Positions 60,062-64,000 of a DNA stretch of 64,000 nucleotides are shown here, one piece after another. Source of the DNA: UBA7672 sp031419455 (GTDB taxonomy: Bacteria > Pseudomonadota > Alphaproteobacteria > Caulobacterales > Hyphomonadaceae); assembly GCA_031419455.1 (NCBI GenBank), contig JANOKS010000173.1, positions 1 to 64,000 on the forward strand, read 5' to 3'. Below the pieces are notes generated by a model. It was not told the DNA's origin. It saw nothing but the letters and a program-made list of their open reading frames with translations, and searched no databases. Position numbers and translations under genes: made by a program. Each line of letters opens with the position of its first letter. The stretch's first letter is position 1.

Positions 60062-60298
60062 TCAGACCTTTGCCGCCTTGCGCAACGCCGCGTTGAGCCG
60101 GGTCTGCCAGCCGGAACCGCTCTCCCGGAAATGATCCAGCACGGCGCTGTCGATCCTGAGCGTAACCTGTTCCTTCGGCGTTTCGGATGGCGGCCGGCCG
60201 CGTCCCTTGCGGACGATCGCAAGCGTCTCCTTGCTGACAGGCCCGAACTTCATCATGGGCTTCAAGAAGGGTTCGTCTCCCTCAGTAAAGTCCGCCAT
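60062..60298 (-). CDS. brnA: BrnA-type antitoxin
   Basis: 78 residues from the ATG at 60298, which overlaps the toxin gene by 17 bp. The C-terminal part KEQVTLRIDSAVLDHFRESGSGWQTRLNAALRK is a ribbon-helix-helix domain with the typical VTLRID and GWQTRLN pattern of BrnA. It neutralises BrnT and represses the operon. The N-terminal region (KPMMKFGPVS) wraps the toxin in the family. Confidence 0.9.
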   Translation of the reverse strand: MADFTEGDEPFLKPMMKFGPVSKETLAIVRKGRGRPPSETPKEQVTLRIDSAVLDHFRESGSGWQTRLNAALRKAAKV

Positions 60299-60575
60299 TC
60301 CGGTAGACTTCGCGCTCGCGAGGCGTCGCTTTGCGGAGGCTGATGACGCGGATTTTGTCGCGCCGGCGCGTGTAGACGAGCGCATAGATCGTGCGGTCGA
60401 TTTTCCCAAGGGCGTGGTAATGCTCTTCGCCATGTTCGTCACTTTCCGGGTCGATAGCCTCGATGGCTGTCTCAAAAGGGAAACTCTCGGCGAGCGCGAA
60501 CGACACGCCATGCTTCCGCTGGTTGGCTTCCGCCTTCCGATCGTCCCATTCAATCCATGAAGGCGGCGTCGGCAC
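60282..60575 (-). CDS. brnT: BrnT-type toxin (RelE-fold ribonuclease)
   Basis: 97 residues from a GTG at 60575, the first in-frame start after a TAA. IEWDDRKAEANQRKHGVSF and RVISLRKATPREREVY are the BrnT motifs; the second half carries the basic and Arg residues of the active site. BrnT is an mRNA interferase that halts growth under stress. The toxin-first order and overlap with brnA match known BrnTA systems. A promoter and small palindrome lie just upstream. Confidence 0.9.
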   Translation of the reverse strand: MPTPPSWIEWDDRKAEANQRKHGVSFALAESFPFETAIEAIDPESDEHGEEHYHALGKIDRTIYALVYTRRRDKIRVISLRKATPREREVYRNGGLY

Positions 60576-60581
60576 ATATTA

Positions 60582-60609
60582 AATGTAGCTACTTAAATGC
60601 GCGCGTCAA
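60582..60609 (-). promoter_or_regulatory. brnTA promoter and candidate operator
   Basis: On the minus strand TTGACG (60604-60609) and TACATT (60582-60587) form a -35/-10 pair 16 bp apart. GTAGCTAC (60585-60592), an exact palindrome, overlaps the -10 element and is flanked by AT-rich half-sites, so it is a good BrnA operator. The transcript would have almost no leader before the GTG at 60575. Confidence 0.55.
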
Positions 60610-60623
60610 GAGGCGTGATAGTC

Positions 60624-61937
60624 TTAGCCCGCCACGCTCACCAGACCCGACAAAGCTCGGAAGCGAGCGACATCCTCATCCGTCATGAACACGTCCAGCA
60701 CGAGATCGCTCTCGCCCGACAGCATCTCTGCGGATACCTCGCAATTCTCGTGCAACCAGGCATGCAGCCGCCCGTCCGCCGCCGGGATCGTTACGCGACG
60801 TGGCCGCCGGTTGCGGAACAGCTCGCCCTCGATCCGGAATAACAGTTCGTCCACGCCCTGCCCCGTCAGCGCCGACACCAGCAGCGCCGGCGGGCTGTGA
60901 GTCTCGGCCCGCGCAGCCAGTACATCGCGAATTGCAGGCGCGACGGCGTCGGCCTTGTTCCAGACCTCGATCACAGGCGGCCGCTCCAGCCCGGTCTCTT
61001 CCGTCAGCTGCTCAAGAATGCCGTAGACATCGTTCGACTGATACTCGGTGTCCGGATGGGCGATGTCGCGGACATGGATCAGAATGTCCGCCTCCATCGC
61101 TTCTTCCAGCGTCCCACGGAAAGCCGCCACCAGCGTGGTGGGCAGGTCGGTGATGAACCCGACCGTATCGACCAGCGCCATCCGCCGGCCCGACGCCGCG
61201 ACGATCTCGCGCGCGGTAGGATCGAGCGTCGCGAACGGCATGTCCGCCGCAAGCACATCCGAAGACGTCAGCCGGTTGAACAGCGTCGACTTGCCCGCAT
61301 TGGTGTAGCCCACGATCGCCGCCACCGGCGCACCCCGCTTCGCCCTGCCCTCGCGCTGCAGGCGCCGCGTGCGCCGCACATCCTCCAGCTCACGCTTGAA
61401 ACCTGCGATGCGCTTGTCCAGCAACCGCCTGTCGGTCTCCAACTGGCTCTCGCCGGGACCGCCGAGAAAGCCGAAGCCGCCGCGCTGGCGTTCAAGGTGG
61501 GTCCACGTCCGCACGAGACGCGAGCGCTCATAGAGCGAGCGCGCCATCTCGACCTGCAGCCGGCCCTCCGCCGTCCGCGCCCGCAGGCCGAAGATTTCGA
61601 GGATCAGCCCGGTGCGATCCACGACCTTCAGCTTCAGTTCCGTTTCGAGGTTGCGCTGCTGAACCGGCGTCAGCGCGCCATCCACGATGAACAGCGTCAC
61701 GCCCTCGTCGCGGAAGCGCTGCGCCAGCGCATCGAGCTGTCCTGATCCAAGAAGCCGCGCGGGATGAGGTTCGCGAACATTTAGCTGCTCGGCGAAGGCC
61801 AGCTTTACGCCAAGCGCCTCAGCCAGCCCCATGCTCTCTTCAAGACGGGAGCGCGCAACATCCGCCCCGCCAATGATGGGCAGAACAACCGCGGCTGTCT
61901 CTTCTGGCGGCCGGCGGTCGATCAGGTCTCTAGGCAA
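60624..61937 (-). CDS. hflX: GTPase HflX
   Basis: 437 residues. The N-terminal HflX domain includes FVVDGALTPVQQRNLE and GPGESQLETDRRLL; the GTPase domain has VGYTNAGKSTLFN (G1), DTVGFITDLP (G3) and NKAD (G4). HflX binds the ribosome and splits stalled 70S complexes under stress. It follows hfq on the same strand, as in many proteobacteria. Confidence 0.95.
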   Translation of the reverse strand: MPRDLIDRRPPEETAAVVLPIIGGADVARSRLEESMGLAEALGVKLAFAEQLNVREPHPARLLGSGQLDALAQRFRDEGVTLFIVDGALTPVQQRNLETELKLKVVDRTGLILEIFGLRARTAEGRLQVEMARSLYERSRLVRTWTHLERQRGGFGFLGGPGESQLETDRRLLDKRIAGFKRELEDVRRTRRLQREGRAKRGAPVAAIVGYTNAGKSTLFNRLTSSDVLAADMPFATLDPTAREIVAASGRRMALVDTVGFITDLPTTLVAAFRGTLEEAMEADILIHVRDIAHPDTEYQSNDVYGILEQLTEETGLERPPVIEVWNKADAVAPAIRDVLAARAETHSPPALLVSALTGQGVDELLFRIEGELFRNRRPRRVTIPAADGRLHAWLHENCEVSAEMLSGESDLVLDVFMTDEDVARFRALSGLVSVAG

Positions 61938-62183
61938 TCATTCCTCGTCTTCGTTCTCGAAGAGATTGACCGGCGCGTTCGGCGCGATGGTCGAGATGGC
62001 GTGCTTGTACACGAGTTGCGGCGGGCGACCTTCGCCTTTCAGCAGCACGCAGAAATTGTCGAACCAGGTCACAATGCCCTGGAGCTTGACGCCGTTCACA
62101 AGGAACACGGTGAGGGGTGTCTTGCCCTTCCGCACGGCGTTGAGGAAAATGTCCTGCAGGTTCTGTTTCTTGTCAGCCGACAT
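61938..62183 (-). CDS. hfq: RNA chaperone Hfq
   Basis: 81 residues from the ATG at 62183. The Sm1 (NLQDIFLNAVRKGKTPLTVFL and GVKLQGIVTWFDNF) and Sm2 (VYKHAISTI) motifs are complete. Hfq forms hexamers that pair small RNAs with mRNAs. The acidic tail is short, as usual in alphaproteobacteria. It lies between ntrX and hflX, one base from the hflX start. Confidence 0.97.
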   Translation of the reverse strand: MSADKKQNLQDIFLNAVRKGKTPLTVFLVNGVKLQGIVTWFDNFCVLLKGEGRPPQLVYKHAISTIAPNAPVNLFENEDEE

Positions 62184-62369
62184 GGATTTTGCGAGCCTTC
62201 TTTGCTGGGGCCTTGCAGAACGTTTAGCCTTTCCCGCGCGCAATGAGCAATGCCTTGCCCGGCCGGTCCTATCCGCCGCCGGATTCAGCCCCGTGCACGG
62301 TCAAACGCACGCGGAGCCGCCCGTCGAGGCGGCGCCGTGTGAAATAGGGCCAGCCGTCTGCGCTGCCGG

Positions 62370-63758
62370 TCAGCCCTGCGGTTCCTTGATCCCGAGGCTG
62401 GTATCGACGCCCAGCGCCTTGAGTTTGCGGTGCAGCGCGGACCGCTCCATGCCGATGAAGGCCGCCGTCCGCGAGACATTGCCGCCAAACCGGGTGATCT
62501 GCATCGACAGGTACTCCCGCTCGAAATGTTCCCGCGCATCTCGCAGGGACATTGAGATCATCTGCATCGACCCCGCAGCCGAGGCGCTGCCGCCCTTGGA
62601 ATCGCTGGGCAGGTGCTCTGCCGTGATCGGCCCGGGCGGCTCGCCATTGGTCAGGATGAGCAGACGCTCGACCACGTTCCGGAGCTGGCGCACATTGCCG
62701 GGCCACTCGCTCGCCTGCAGCACCGCAACCGCCTCGTCCGCAAACGGCCGCGGCTGCAGCCCCGTCGCGTCGGCGACGCGCTGGATGAAGTACCGCACGA
62801 GCTCCGGAATATCCTCGCGACGCCGGTCAAGCGCCGGCACGTCCACAGGCACCACGTTGAGCCGGTAGTAGAGATCCTCCCGGAATCGCCCCGCCGCGAT
62901 CTCGGACCGCAGGTCGCGCGCCGTGGTCGAGATCACCCGCACATCGACCGACACATCGTCCTGCCCATTGCGGCGCTTGAAGCGCTGGTCGACCAGCACG
63001 CGCAGGATGCGGCTCTGCGCCGCCAGCGGCATGTCCGAGATTTCGTCCAGCAGCACTGTCCCCGCATGCGCCTGTTCGAACAGCCCGATCTTCGGCGCCT
63101 TGCCGTTTCCGGTCTCCTCGCCGAACAGCTCCGTCTCGATCCGCTCGGGGTCGATCGACGCCGTGTTGATCACCACGAATGGCCCGCTAGCGCGGTTCGA
63201 CCGATCGTGGATCAGGCGCGCCACCAGATCCTTGCCCGAGCCCGGCGGCCCCGAGATCATGATCCGGCTGTTGGTCGCCGCGACCTTGTCCACCGAGTTC
63301 GCAAGCTGGGCCATCGCGCTCGAACGCCCGACCAGTTCGTGCGACGACGCCGACCGCGCCATGAGACGGGAATTCTCCCGTTTCAGCGCCGCGTTCTCCA
63401 GCGCCCGCTGCACTGTCACGATCAGCTTCTCGGACTTGAACGGCTTTTCGAGATAATCGTAGGCCCCGCGCCGGATCGCCTCGACCGCCGTCTCGACCGT
63501 GCCGTGGCCCGAGATCACCACCACAGGCAGGAACGGGTCCATCTCCTTGAGGATGGACAAGATTCCAAGCCCATCGAGCTCAGATCCCTTCAGCCAGACA
63601 TCCAGCACGACCAGCCGCGGCGCCCGCGTGCGCACCGCCGCCAGCGTGTCGGCCGAGTTGCCCGCCGTTCGCACGACATACCCCTCGTCCTGCAGGATGC
63701 CGCCCACGAGTTCGCGGATATCGGCTTCGTCGTCGACCACGAGAATTTCGGCAGTCAT
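62370..63758 (-). CDS. ntrX: Nitrogen regulation response regulator NtrX
   Basis: 462 residues. The receiver domain has Asp53 (LVVLDVWLKGSE) and KPF near residue 105. The AAA+ domain has GPPGSGKD near residue 169 and a DEISDMPLAAQ Walker B. The GAFTGA loop that contacts sigma-54 is absent: the segment after ELFGEE reads TGNGKAPKIGLFEQA. The C-terminal Fis-type helix (VSRTAAFIGMERSALHRKL) binds DNA. It pairs with NtrY and regulates nitrogen, redox or cell-envelope genes. The gene overlaps the ntrY stop by one base. Confidence 0.92.
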   Translation of the reverse strand: MTAEILVVDDEADIRELVGGILQDEGYVVRTAGNSADTLAAVRTRAPRLVVLDVWLKGSELDGLGILSILKEMDPFLPVVVISGHGTVETAVEAIRRGAYDYLEKPFKSEKLIVTVQRALENAALKRENSRLMARSASSHELVGRSSAMAQLANSVDKVAATNSRIMISGPPGSGKDLVARLIHDRSNRASGPFVVINTASIDPERIETELFGEETGNGKAPKIGLFEQAHAGTVLLDEISDMPLAAQSRILRVLVDQRFKRRNGQDDVSVDVRVISTTARDLRSEIAAGRFREDLYYRLNVVPVDVPALDRRREDIPELVRYFIQRVADATGLQPRPFADEAVAVLQASEWPGNVRQLRNVVERLLILTNGEPPGPITAEHLPSDSKGGSASAAGSMQMISMSLRDAREHFEREYLSMQITRFGGNVSRTAAFIGMERSALHRKLKALGVDTSLGIKEPQG

Positions 63759-64000
63759 TACGCTACTCCTTCGCCGGCCAGGGCCATCGATTCTTCAACT
63801 GGATTGGGTTGCATTGGCATGCGGATATCCACCCGCGCGCCATTGGCGGCCAGCTCGTTGTCGCCGAGCCATATGCGTCCGCCATGATCTTCAATGATGC
63901 GCGTCACGATGGCGAGGCCAAGCCCGACGCCATTCTTGCGTGTCGTGACATAGGGCTCCAGCAACCGCTCGCGATCCGCCACCGGGAACCCCGGGCCATT
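63758..64000 (-). CDS. ntrY: Sensor histidine kinase NtrY, C-terminal fragment
   Basis: Only the last 80 codons are in the window; the gene continues beyond the right edge. The fragment includes the end of the ATP-binding domain: NGPGFPVADRERLLEPYVTT and KNGVGLGLAIV. Its place directly before ntrX with a one-base overlap identifies it as NtrY, the membrane sensor partner. The rest of the domains are not visible. Confidence 0.88.
   Translation of the reverse strand, partial: NGPGFPVADRERLLEPYVTTRKNGVGLGLAIVTRIIEDHGGRIWLGDNELAANGARVDIRMPMQPNPVEESMALAGEGVA

Noticed and set aside
62613..63887. 424-residue plus-strand frame across ntrX
   Set aside because: Arg/His-rich shadow of ntrX.

Overview
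The window reads as GC-rich chromosomal DNA of an alphaproteobacterium, most likely Caulobacterales or a relative such as Hyphomonadaceae. The lineage call rests on a TipF-like degenerate EAL protein, the ntrY-ntrX-hfq-hflX order, the murA-DUF2948-hisD-UPF0262-infA-maf-RNase E/G-yacG block, and a GTTC-N7-GTTC type LexA box at uvrA. Genes are tightly packed. Many neighbours share ATGA-type overlaps, and several convergent pairs share or abut their stop codons. I see no CRISPR array, prophage, transposase or rRNA. The window reads mainly as core and metabolic chromosome with a few accessory genes.

Layout. 1-6 kb: tRNA-Pro, a PQQ dehydrogenase with a cytochrome c tail, a secreted GH16 glucanase, and a glycosyltransferase with an O-antigen ligase-like protein. 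6-13 kb: nitrilase-family amidase, ModE-like regulator, KefB/C-type antiporter, a stand-alone GmrSD-like restriction protein, an FAH-family hydrolase, and a metallo-beta-lactamase-like protein that has lost its metal site. 13-20 kb: TipF-like protein, HAD hydrolase, TauD-like dioxygenase, EAL phosphodiesterase, Fe superoxide dismutase, squalene/phytoene synthase-like protein, DUF6498 protein and TrmFO. 20-30 kb: a tandem pair of unrecognised exported paralogues, a membrane protein, a VOC protein, uvrA with its SOS box, a TspO/MBR-like gene interrupted by an amber codon, a SET-domain methyltransferase, and an ArsR/SRPBCC pair.

30-36 kb: glycine-zipper protein, DUF4287 protein, a two-component system, an EF-hand protein, an orphan secF and a DctA-like transporter. 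36-45 kb: a five-gene catabolic operon (enoyl-CoA hydratase, two acyl-CoA ligases, LLM flavin monooxygenase, 2-hydroxyacid oxidase), divergent from an XdhC/MobA-like pair that serves molybdenum hydroxylases. 45-52 kb: housekeeping genes (mazG, MBL hydrolase, tatD, holB, tmk, dacC, rlpA), then tRNA-Ser fused to a large inverted repeat.

52-64 kb: GIY-YIG and HupE/UreJ-like proteins, a HigBA-type toxin-antitoxin pair, tRNA-Phe, the yacG-to-murA block, tRNA-Thr, a BrnTA toxin-antitoxin pair, hflX, hfq, ntrX and the 3' end of ntrY. The points most worth a second look are the MBL pseudoenzyme, the tandem exported paralogues, the amber-split TspO-like gene, the inverted repeat at tRNA-Ser, the small dispersed palindromic repeat, and a rare-codon island inside maf.
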